A DNA stretch of 39,141 nucleotides, from NCBI GenBank assembly GCA_020249865.1, contig JADCEV010000087.1, forward strand, positions 1 to 39,141. The letters are read 5' to 3'. The notes beneath the pieces are model-generated. The model worked only from the letters and a program-made list of their open reading frames with translations. It made no database searches and was not told where the DNA came from. Position numbers and translations under genes: made by a program. The stretch comes from Roseomonas sp. (lineage in GTDB: Bacteria > Pseudomonadota > Alphaproteobacteria > Acetobacterales > Acetobacteraceae). This document shows, piece after piece, positions 32,264 to 39,141 of this stretch. The stretch's first letter is position 1. Each line of letters starts with the position of its first letter.

Positions 32264-33124
32264 TCAGGCAGCGGCCGCGATTGTCGGTCCCTGCCCTGCC
32301 ACCGTGGTGCGCACCATATGGCGCCGTTCGGTCGTGCTTGCGAAAGGTGTCGCGCGGTGCAGCACGGCGCGGTTGTCCCAGATCAACAGATCATGTGGCG
32401 ACCAGCGGTGGCTATAGATGAAGCGCTCTTCCGTCGCATGCGCCATCAGGCTTTCGATCAGTTCGCGGCTTTCCGCTTCCCCCATGCCGTCAATGCTGCG
32501 CGCATGCGCCCCCAGATATAGCGCGGGGCCATAGGGGTTTTCTTCCAGCACCACGGCTTGGCGCACCGGCGGATGCTGCGCGCGTTCCGCATCGCTCACC
32601 AATCCAGGATCAACCCGCGCGCGTGACCAGCCGAAATCATGCCAGGCGACCAGGCGCTTCAGGCGTTGCTGTTGTGCGGCATCCAGCGCGGCAAAGGCGC
32701 CGCGCATAAAGGCGAATTCCGTATTGCCGCCCGCGCTTGGAATCTGCCGCGCCGACAGGAGCGATGCCCGCGCCGGGATGGGCTTGAAGGAGGAATCATG
32801 ATGCCACAGCCGATTGGCCTTGTTGTTCAGCACCTGCTTGTCGCTTGGCGCCACAATCTCTCCGGCGGGGCCGATATTGCTCAACACAATCACCGGACTG
32901 CCCGCGCCCAAGGCGCCAGCGCGCGTCATTTCCAAGGCGCCGAACCCCTCACTGAAGGCGATCTGCGCCGCATCATCCAAATGCTGGCCGGGCAGCACCA
33001 GGACCGAATAGCGATCCAGCGCATCACGCAGCGCCGCCATGACCGGCGCGGCGACCGGCTGCGCCGCATCAACACCTTCGATGCGCGCGGCAAAAAGCGG
33101 TTGCAGGGGCGTGATGTTCAGCAT
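32264..33124 (-). CDS. TauD/TfdA-type Fe(II)/2-oxoglutarate dioxygenase
   Basis: This 286-residue dioxygenase has the iron-binding facial triad His108-x-Asp110 (in NRLWHHDSSF) and His256 (in DNRAVLHRATPF). A basic residue for 2-oxoglutarate follows in RHMVRTTVAG. The family hydroxylates sulfonates, phenoxyacetates or related acids; the substrate is unknown. I use ATG 33122-33124 because the GGAGG at 33133-33137 is 8 bases before it; ATG 33130 would leave only 2. The frame opens to 33157. Its stop nearly meets that of the convergent CoA-transferase. Confidence 0.9.
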   Translation of the reverse strand: MLNITPLQPLFAARIEGVDAAQPVAAPVMAALRDALDRYSVLVLPGQHLDDAAQIAFSEGFGALEMTRAGALGAGSPVIVLSNIGPAGEIVAPSDKQVLNNKANRLWHHDSSFKPIPARASLLSARQIPSAGGNTEFAFMRGAFAALDAAQQQRLKRLVAWHDFGWSRARVDPGLVSDAERAQHPPVRQAVVLEENPYGPALYLGAHARSIDGMGEAESRELIESLMAHATEERFIYSHRWSPHDLLIWDNRAVLHRATPFASTTERRHMVRTTVAGQGPTIAAAA

Positions 33125-33166
33125 GGCCATACCCTCCGGAGCAAAGGCTAGGCCCAAAGACGCCGT

Positions 33167-34837
33167 TCAGAAAAGCCCCTCAATCCGCCCTTCCCCATCC
33201 AGGCCAATCGTCTCCGCCGCTGGGCGGCGCGGCAGGCCGGGCATGGTCATGATGTCCCCGCACACCGCCACAATGAAACCGGCACCGGCGGAAAGCCGCA
33301 CTTCGCGCACCGGCAGCACATGATCCACCGGCGCGCCGAGCTTGGTTGGGTCCGCACTGAAGGAATATTGCGTCTTGGCGATGCAGACCGGCAGATGGCC
33401 GAAGCCGAGTTCTTCAAACCGCGCAAGCCGCTTCGCCACATCAGCCGGCAGCGCAATATCGCGCGCACGATAGATTTGCTGCGCAATGGTGCGGATCTTA
33501 TCGGCCAAGGGCATGGCATCGGGATAAAGCGGCGCGAAGCGCGTGGTTTTCGCGGCGATGCGAGCCTGCACGGCGCGCGCCAATTCCGCAGCGCCCTTGG
33601 CGCCATCACCCCAATGGGTGCACAAAATCGCTTCCGTGCCCGCCGCCTGAATGGCCGCCTGCACCGCAGCGATTTCCGCATCCGTGTCCGAAGTGAAGCG
33701 GTTCAGCGCCACCACCACCGGCAGGCCGAACTTGCCCATATTCTCGACATGGCGCGCAAGGTTCGAAATGCCGCGCGTTACCGCCGCGACATCTTCCCGC
33801 CCCAGATCAGCCTTGGCGACGCCGCCATGCATCTTGAGCGCGCGCACGGTTGCCACCACCACGCAAACAGAAGGATTCAATCCCGCCAGGCGGCACTTGA
33901 TATCCAGGAATTTCTCGGCCCCCAGATCGGCGCCAAAACCGGCTTCCGTCACCACAACATCCGCAAGCTTCAGCCCAAGCCTGGTTGCCATGACGCTATT
34001 GCAGCCATGGGCGATATTGGCGAAGGGACCGCCATGCACCAGCGCGGGGGAACCCTCAATGGTTTGCACCAGATTGGGCGCGAAGGCATCGCGCAGCAGC
34101 GCTGCCATGGCGCCATCGGCTTTCAGATCGGCCGCCGTGATCTGCCGCCCATCGCGCGTTTGCCCGACAACCATGCGCCCCAGCCGCTGCTGCAAATCCG
34201 GTAAATCCCGCGCCAGGCAAAACACCGCCATGACTTCGGACGCAACCGTAATGTCAAACCCATCTTCCCGCGGGAAACCATTGGCGACACCACCCAATGA
34301 GGAATTGATGGCACGCAGCGCGCGATCATTCATGTCTATCGCGCGGCGCCAGGAAATGCGGCGCGCATCCAGGCCAAGTTCATTGCCCCAATAGATGTGA
34401 TTATCCAGCATCGCCGCCAGCAAATTATTGGCGCTGGTGATGGCGTGGAAATCGCCGGTGAAATGCAGGTTGATATCTTCCATCGGCAGCACCTGCGCAT
34501 AGCCACCGCCTGTCGCGCCCCCCTTCACGCCAAAGCAGGGGCCAAGGGATGGTTCGCGCAAACAAATCATGCTGCGCGTGCCAAGCGCATTCAGCGCATC
34601 GCCAAGGCCGACCGTGGTGGTGGTCTTGCCCTCACCGGCTGGGGTGGGGTTGATGCCGGTGACCAATACCAAAGCGCCATCCGGGCGGTCTGCCTGGGCG
34701 CGAATGAAATCAAGCCCGATCTTGGCCTTGTATTTGCCGTAGGGTTCCAGCGCATCGGCCGGAATGCCGGCGCGTTGCGCGATATCCGCAATCGGCTTCA
34801 GCGTCGCGGCGCGCGCGATATCAAGATCAGTGGCCAT
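33167..34837 (-). CDS. fhs: Formate-tetrahydrofolate ligase
   Basis: This 556-residue enzyme joins formate to tetrahydrofolate with ATP, feeding one-carbon metabolism. The ATP loop [19 protein letters not shown] is near residue 67. Other family blocks are [44 protein letters not shown] and [17 protein letters not shown]. The frame is open to 34942, but ATG 34835-34837 gives the usual start ([16 protein letters not shown]). It lies 55 bases after the glycosyltransferase-like gene on the same strand. Confidence 0.97.
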   Translation of the reverse strand: MATDLDIARAATLKPIADIAQRAGIPADALEPYGKYKAKIGLDFIRAQADRPDGALVLVTGINPTPAGEGKTTTTVGLGDALNALGTRSMICLREPSLGPCFGVKGGATGGGYAQVLPMEDINLHFTGDFHAITSANNLLAAMLDNHIYWGNELGLDARRISWRRAIDMNDRALRAINSSLGGVANGFPREDGFDITVASEVMAVFCLARDLPDLQQRLGRMVVGQTRDGRQITAADLKADGAMAALLRDAFAPNLVQTIEGSPALVHGGPFANIAHGCNSVMATRLGLKLADVVVTEAGFGADLGAEKFLDIKCRLAGLNPSVCVVVATVRALKMHGGVAKADLGREDVAAVTRGISNLARHVENMGKFGLPVVVALNRFTSDTDAEIAAVQAAIQAAGTEAILCTHWGDGAKGAAELARAVQARIAAKTTRFAPLYPDAMPLADKIRTIAQQIYRARDIALPADVAKRLARFEELGFGHLPVCIAKTQYSFSADPTKLGAPVDHVLPVREVRLSAGAGFIVAVCGDIMTMPGLPRRPAAETIGLDGEGRIEGLF

Positions 34838-34892
34838 CCCTGAAACTCCCTGGACTAACACCCCCACGCAACGCCATGGCGGGGCGGTACTG

Positions 34893-35642
34893 TCAAGGCC
34901 GCGGCGGGCGAAACTTGTCCAGATAGGTCGCGCGATGGGCATAGGCGCCGATATGCGCCACCGGCATATCGGTCAGCGCCCAGATCGCGCTGCCCGGCAG
35001 GTCAAGCCAGCGCCGGCAAAAGGCATAGTCTTCCGAAATGAAACCCTCATCCAGGTTCATTTCATCAAAAAACGCCCAGTATTCGCCCTCAGCGCCGAAT
35101 TGGCGAAAGCTTTCCGATGTGCGGCGCGCGACGCTTCCACTCGCGATCAATTTTTCAAAGGCGGTGCGCGCAATCATGATGAAGCCAAAGCCCATGCGGC
35201 TGACGCGGAGCAAGCCATTGCGGATCACGGGGTCAGTGGCATCTGGTTCGATGTTGAAGTTGCGCGACAGCGCATTCAGCCGCGCCAGATCCGGCGGGCC
35301 TGCCGGCGCCTCCCGCGCGGCTTCGGCGAAGCGGGCAATATCGAAATGGCGCAGCGGGCAGGCTAGGCCAATCACCTCATGCCCCGTCTGCAATAGCCGC
35401 GTGATCGCGCCCTTGGGCACGCCAATATCGGAATCGAGAAACAGCAAATGCGTGAAATCGGCGCGCGCCAGGAAAAGACTGGCCAGGATATGCCGCGCGC
35501 GCGTCACATAGGCGCCATCATAATTGAACCAATCCGCGCCATGCCCGCCATCGCGCAGCTCATTCACCATATTCACGATGGAAAGCGTAGTTTCCACCTG
35601 CATGGTGCTGGCGATGGTGGGTGTGGCGATAAAAACCTTCAT
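34893..35642 (-). CDS. GT-A-fold glycosyltransferase-like protein
   Basis: This 249-residue protein begins [24 protein letters not shown] and has a DxD-type metal motif in [38 protein letters not shown]. That is the layout of small GT-A glycosyltransferases. [11 protein letters not shown] supplies the late acidic motif. There is no membrane helix. The donor and acceptor are unknown. Its ATG overlaps the stop of the aminotransferase (ATGA, 35639-35642), so the two are translationally coupled, which raises the possibility that they act in one pathway. Confidence 0.7.
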   Translation of the reverse strand: MKVFIATPTIASTMQVETTLSIVNMVNELRDGGHGADWFNYDGAYVTRARHILASLFLARADFTHLLFLDSDIGVPKGAITRLLQTGHEVIGLACPLRHFDIARFAEAAREAPAGPPDLARLNALSRNFNIEPDATDPVIRNGLLRVSRMGFGFIMIARTAFEKLIASGSVARRTSESFRQFGAEGEYWAFFDEMNLDEGFISEDYAFCRRWLDLPGSAIWALTDMPVAHIGAYAHRATYLDKFRPPRP

Positions 35643-36757
35643 GCCGCGGCAGGCAGCGCTTCAGCCAGGGTTTCGCGGAAAATCGCCAGCGCGCGCTGCA
35701 TGTCTTCGGGCGTCAGCGCGCCAATCGCGCCAATGCGGATGGTCGGTTCCGGCGTTGTCCAGAAATTGCAGATCAGCACGCCGCGTGCCTTCAGCGCCTC
35801 CACAAAGCGCGCAAAATCAAAGCGCGGATCGGATGGCTGATGCACCGTGACAATGATCGGTCCCTGTTCCGCCTTGGCCACATAAGGCTTGATGCCCATG
35901 GCAACAAAACCATCGTAAAGCGTATCGGCATTGGCGCGATAGCGCGCATGGCGCGCCGGCTGCCCGCCTTCGGCATCGAATAAGTCAAGCGCGACATCAA
36001 AGGCGGCCAATACCTGCACCGGCGGCGTGAAGCGGAAGGACCCAGGGCCCGAGCGTTCCGCATGCACCAGCACATCCGCCAAATCCATGCACCAGGACCC
36101 TGCCTGCCCGGCGCCGGCCCTGATCGCGTCCATCCGCGCTACAGCGAAACCAATCCCCGGCATGCCTTCCAGGCATTTGCCGGAGGTGAACATCAGCGCA
36201 TCGCATTCGGGATGCTCCGCCAAGTTGAAAGGCAGCGCGCCAAAGGCGGAAACCGCATCAACCAGCATGCGCCGCCCGGCCTGGCGCACCGCGCGGCCAA
36301 TGCCCGGCACGTCATTCACAATGCCGCTGCCGGTTTCGCTGTAAACAAGTGCCACATGACCAATGGCCGGATCAGCCGCGAGCACGGGGGCAATATCCTC
36401 GGCCCGCGCGCCACGCGTATTGGGCAGGTCAAGCGTGACAACCGCGCGCCCCGCTTCGCGCGCCAGCCGCGCCATACGATCAGCATAGGCGCCATTCATC
36501 GGGATCAATATCTTCGCCCCCACTGGCACCAGGCTGCGCATCGCCGCTTCCATGATGAAATGGCCAGACCCTTGCAGGGGCAGGGTCACATGCTCCCCCA
36601 CGATACCGCCGGCAATGGCGCGCACACGCTCTCGGATGCGGGAATAGGTCGGGCGAAAGCCGTGATCCCAGGGCGCGATATCCTGCGCCATGGCGGCTTG
36701 GGTTTCGGGGCGGGTCTGAACGGGGCCAGGGATCATCAGCATCATGGGCAAAGCCAT
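35639..36757 (-). CDS. phnW: 2-aminoethylphosphonate-pyruvate transaminase-like (PhnW family)
   Basis: This is a 372-residue class V aminotransferase. The start MLMIPGPVQTRPETQAAMAQDIAPWD and the blocks LPLQGSGHFIMEAAMRS, NGAYADRMARLA, HVALVYSETGSGIVNDV and MLVDAVSAFGALPF match PhnW from memory. The PLP lysine is predicted as Lys194 in TSGKCLEGMPGIGF, with Asp167 supporting the pyridine. PhnW converts 2-aminoethylphosphonate to phosphonoacetaldehyde. No PhnX or PhnA gene is nearby, so a related amine substrate remains possible. The start is uncertain (ATG 36757, 36745 or 36742), as no clear Shine-Dalgarno site is visible. Confidence 0.75.
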   Translation of the reverse strand: MALPMMLMIPGPVQTRPETQAAMAQDIAPWDHGFRPTYSRIRERVRAIAGGIVGEHVTLPLQGSGHFIMEAAMRSLVPVGAKILIPMNGAYADRMARLAREAGRAVVTLDLPNTRGARAEDIAPVLAADPAIGHVALVYSETGSGIVNDVPGIGRAVRQAGRRMLVDAVSAFGALPFNLAEHPECDALMFTSGKCLEGMPGIGFAVARMDAIRAGAGQAGSWCMDLADVLVHAERSGPGSFRFTPPVQVLAAFDVALDLFDAEGGQPARHARYRANADTLYDGFVAMGIKPYVAKAEQGPIIVTVHQPSDPRFDFARFVEALKARGVLICNFWTTPEPTIRIGAIGALTPEDMQRALAIFRETLAEALPAAA

Positions 36758-36767
36758 GCCAGACCCA

Positions 36768-37388
36768 TCAGGCAATGAAAACCCCCGCGATTTCACGCCG
36801 CAGCTTTTCGCGAATGGCCGCCGCGAAGCCCTCATAATCCTGGCAATGCATGACGAAGGCGCCGGGGCCGCCAATCACCTCGGCAGCGTAATGCGCCATC
36901 AGGTCCGGTTCTTCGTTCAGCACCGCCAGCGCATTGATGGTGATGCCGGCCTGCACGCCAATATCGCGGATCGGCCCGGGCGGGCGGCCCTGATTATGTG
37001 CGCCATCGCCCGAGACATCCAAGACCATCCGCCGCGCCAGTTGCGGCCCCGAGGCGAATAGCGCGAGCGCCGCCGCCATCCCCTCCGCCAAGGCTGTGGC
37101 GCCGGGTGGGACCAGGCGCGGCAGGCCCTCAATCGCCTCAGCCAGCGCGGCCACATCGGCCGGCGCGGCCAGGACCCGCCAGGGGATGGCGATTTCCTGC
37201 GCCCGCTCCCCAGACCAGAACAGCATCGCCACAGCTGAAGCCCCCGCCGGGCCGGCAAGCAGCGCGGCGGCAATCTCCTCATCCCGGAAGGCCGCGGCAT
37301 AGCCGCCGATCATCAGGTCAAATTCCGCCCGATCCACGGAAGATGAGGCATCCACCGCCAGCACCAGGGCAAGATCAACGCGTTGCAT
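36768..37388 (-). CDS. DUF1194-type von Willebrand factor A domain protein
   Basis: This 206-residue protein is essentially one VWA domain. The metal-ion site DASSS lies at residues 13-17 (LALVLAVDASSSVDRAEFDLMIGGYAAAF). The second metal-site threonine is probably in PPGATALAEGMAAAL, and VLDVSGDGAHNQG supplies the late Asp. It matches the alphaproteobacterial DUF1194 family. Those usually carry a signal peptide, but none is seen here. It precedes the PhnW-like gene by 10 bases. Function unknown. Confidence 0.85.
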   Translation of the reverse strand: MQRVDLALVLAVDASSSVDRAEFDLMIGGYAAAFRDEEIAAALLAGPAGASAVAMLFWSGERAQEIAIPWRVLAAPADVAALAEAIEGLPRLVPPGATALAEGMAAALALFASGPQLARRMVLDVSGDGAHNQGRPPGPIRDIGVQAGITINALAVLNEEPDLMAHYAAEVIGGPGAFVMHCQDYEGFAAAIREKLRREIAGVFIA

Positions 37389-37479
37389 CGCGCCAATATG
37401 CCACAGCCAAACTTGCGCTGCGTCAATAACAGCGCTGGGGTATTGCCGTTATGTTGCGCCGACAAGACAGGAGGATGCC

Positions 37480-37902
37480 ATGCGTGAACGCAGCATGGGT
37501 GAAATGGTCCGCGACCAGAACCCGCTCACCATGGGGCCAGAGGCAACCGTGCAGGAAGCCTGCGCCGCCATGCATCGTCGGCACGTTGGCGCCGTGCTGG
37601 TGACGGACCCTGCCGGGCTGCTGCTTGGCATTTTCACTGGGCGGGATGCGGTGCATCTTCTCTCCCATGGCAAGGATGGAACGGAAATCCGCCTGTCAGA
37701 CGCCATGACGCGCCACCCGATCTGCCTGCCGCCCGAGGGCAATGCCATGGATGCGCTGCATATGATGGCCGATGGCGGCTTCCGCCATTTGCCCGTGGTG
37801 CGCGATGGCAAGGTGATCGGCATCGTCTCCCGCTATGATTTTCGCGCCAAGGAATATGGGCAGCTTGATCAGGAAACCGGGTTTTTTGAGTGCCTGAGAT
37901 AG
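37480..37902 (+). CDS. CBS-domain pair protein
   Basis: This 140-residue protein consists of two CBS motifs. The first is about residues 8-65 (MVRDQNPLTMGPEATVQEACAAMHRRHVGAVLVTD, GIFTGRD). The second is about 73-130 (DAMTRHPICLPPEGNAMDALHMMADGGFRHLPVV, GIVSRYDF). Such pairs bind adenine nucleotides or S-adenosyl compounds and act as small sensors. AGGAGG precedes the ATG. It is divergent from the VWA gene. A strong GC hairpin begins inside its stop codon. Confidence 0.9.
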   Translation: MRERSMGEMVRDQNPLTMGPEATVQEACAAMHRRHVGAVLVTDPAGLLLGIFTGRDAVHLLSHGKDGTEIRLSDAMTRHPICLPPEGNAMDALHMMADGGFRHLPVVRDGKVIGIVSRYDFRAKEYGQLDQETGFFECLR

Positions 37903-37918
37903 GGGGCAAGGCGCCCCC
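37902..37918 (+). terminator. GC-rich hairpin at the end of the CBS gene
   Basis: GGGGGC (37902-37907) and GCCCCC (37913-37918) form a 6-bp stem with loop AAGGC, overlapping the last base of the CBS gene stop codon. No T-run follows, so it may need Rho or be only a stability element. Confidence 0.4.
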
Positions 37919-37968
37919 CTAGCCCTGCCTCCCCGCCGGACCTAGTGTTGCGGTGACGGAGGAATGAG

Positions 37969-39141
37969 ATGCCTGAAAGCCCGATAGACACCAAACTCGC
38001 CACCGAGGCCGCGCTGCCGCTGGCTGGTGTGCGTGTGCTGGACCTGACTTTGGCCCGCGCCGGCCCCACCTGCGTGCGCCATTTGGCCGATTGGGGCGCC
38101 GAGGTGATCCGGGTGGAACCGCCCGCCAATGGCGATGGCTTTGGCGGTGATCGCGATGGCTATGACTTCCAGAATTTGCATCGCAACAAGCGCTCCATCG
38201 CGCTCAATCTCAAATCGCCGGAAGGCAAGGCCGCGCTGATGAAGCTGGCCGCCAATGCCGATGTGCTGGTTGAGAATATGCGCGTGAAGGTGAAGCATCG
38301 CCTCGGCATTGCCTATGATGATCTGAAGGGGATCAATCCGCGGCTGGTCTATGCCTCCATCTCAGGCTTCGGGCAGACCGGGCCTTATGGGGAACGTGCT
38401 GGGGTGGACCAGATCGCCCAGGGCATGGGCGGGATGATGACCATTACGGGCGAACCGGGCCGCGGGCCGATGCGCGCGGGCATTCCCTTTGTGGACCTCA
38501 CGGCGGGGAATCTGCTGGCGCTTGCGGTGATGATGGCGCTGTTCCAGCGGGAGAAAACCGGCAAGGGCCGCTATGTGCATACCAGCCTGCTGGAAGCCAT
38601 GGTCTTCATGCTGGATCTGCAAGCGGCGCGCTGGCTGATGGATGGCGAAATCCCGGGCCAGGCGGGCAATGACCATCCGGTGAATATCCCGATGGGGGTT
38701 TTCCCAACCGCCGATAAGCCGATCAATATCGCGGCATCTTCGCCCAAGATGTGGGCGCAATTCGCCGAAGCGCTTGGCCGGAAGGATTGGCTGGATGTCG
38801 AGGAATGGAAAACGCTGAAGGGCCGCAGCAATGATCGCGCAAGGCTCAATAAGACCATCTGTGAAGTCACCAGCACCAAGCCGAGCGAGTATTGGATTGA
38901 CCTGCTGGAACGCATCGGCATTCCCTGTGGCCCGATCAACCGCGTGGATCAGGTGTTTGAAGACCCGCAGGTGAAGCATCTGGCCATGGCCGTGCCGATG
39001 ACCACACCCAAGCGCGGCCTGACGCATGTGGTGGGCACCGCGATCAATATGGAAGGGATTGAAAGCAGCGTCCGGCGCATCCCGCCCCGGCTTGGCGAAC
39101 ATTCCGCCGAAATTCTTGAGCAGGCCGGCTATGGCGCGGCA
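37969..39141 (+). CDS. CaiB/BaiF family III CoA-transferase, cut by window end
   Basis: This is an open frame of 391 codons with no stop before the window ends. It starts at ATG 37969 with GGAGG 6 bases upstream. It has LPLAGVRVLDLTLARAGPTCVRHLADWGAEVIRVEPP, HRNKRSIALNLKSPEGKAALMKLA, VLVENMRVKVKHRLGI and SGFGQTGPYGERAGVDQIAQG. The catalytic aspartate is expected at Asp176 in IPFVDLTAG. It is a different paralogue from the one at 31027. At most a short C-terminal piece should be missing, as family members have about 400 residues. Substrate unknown. Confidence 0.92.
   Translation, partial: MPESPIDTKLATEAALPLAGVRVLDLTLARAGPTCVRHLADWGAEVIRVEPPANGDGFGGDRDGYDFQNLHRNKRSIALNLKSPEGKAALMKLAANADVLVENMRVKVKHRLGIAYDDLKGINPRLVYASISGFGQTGPYGERAGVDQIAQGMGGMMTITGEPGRGPMRAGIPFVDLTAGNLLALAVMMALFQREKTGKGRYVHTSLLEAMVFMLDLQAARWLMDGEIPGQAGNDHPVNIPMGVFPTADKPINIAASSPKMWAQFAEALGRKDWLDVEEWKTLKGRSNDRARLNKTICEVTSTKPSEYWIDLLERIGIPCGPINRVDQVFEDPQVKHLAMAVPMTTPKRGLTHVVGTAINMEGIESSVRRIPPRLGEHSAEILEQAGYGAA

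Noticed and set aside
1-39141. CRISPR array, prophage or insertion sequence
   Set aside because: No regularly spaced repeats, cas genes, phage structural genes, integrase or transposase were seen on either strand.

Overview
The window looks like a chromosomal segment of a GC-rich alphaproteobacterium, most likely in the Rhodospirillales/Acetobacteraceae range. The evidence is the run scpA-scpB-(ABC ATPase)-tatB-tatC-serS, divergent ssb and uvrA sharing one alphaproteobacterial LexA box (GTTC-N7-GTTC type), and short genes packed with ATGA/GTGA overlaps. Genus is not resolvable by eye. I see no integrase, transposase, phage gene or CRISPR array.

Region 1 (1-10886) is a deazaflavin F420 module. 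It has the fused FO synthase fbiC on +. Convergent to it is a minus-strand operon: MBL hydrolase - isocitrate-lyase-superfamily lyase - LLM oxidoreductase - F420-dependent glucose-6-phosphate dehydrogenase (FGD) - cofE - cofD - cofC. Three more luciferase-like (LLM) oxidoreductases lie on the left. The set covers making F420, reducing it with glucose-6-phosphate, and possibly using F420H2, in one place. It ends beside a tRNA-Lys(UUU).

Region 2 (11006-25264) is housekeeping: tRNA-Lys, two tandem cyclophilins (one cytosolic, one exported), coaD, gyrA (Ala at the quinolone position), ssb, uvrA, a site-2-type protease, scpAB, an orphan ABC ATPase, tatB, tatC and serS. No tatA is present in the run. 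serS is flanked on both sides by related palindromes and hairpins of an apparent lineage-specific repeat.

Region 3 (25262-29366) has an exported lytic transglycosylase and an SbtA-like bicarbonate permease with a PII-like SbtB-type partner. It then has a 56-residue putative ribbon-helix-helix protein and a clearly AT-rich islet (about 27.75-28.22 kb). The islet holds a small gene that reads through in one frame except for a single TAA. A flavin reductase and a GNAT acetyltransferase follow.

Region 4 (29454-39141) is acyl-CoA and accessory metabolism: a three-gene operon of IpdA/IpdB-like CoA-transferase-fold subunits plus a CaiB/BaiF CoA-transferase; then on minus a VWA protein, a PhnW-like 2-aminoethylphosphonate transaminase, a glycosyltransferase-like protein, formate-tetrahydrofolate ligase and a TauD-type dioxygenase. 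A CBS-pair protein and a second CaiB/BaiF CoA-transferase, cut by the window end, close the segment.

All functional calls rest on reading motifs and remembered family sequences; no search was run.
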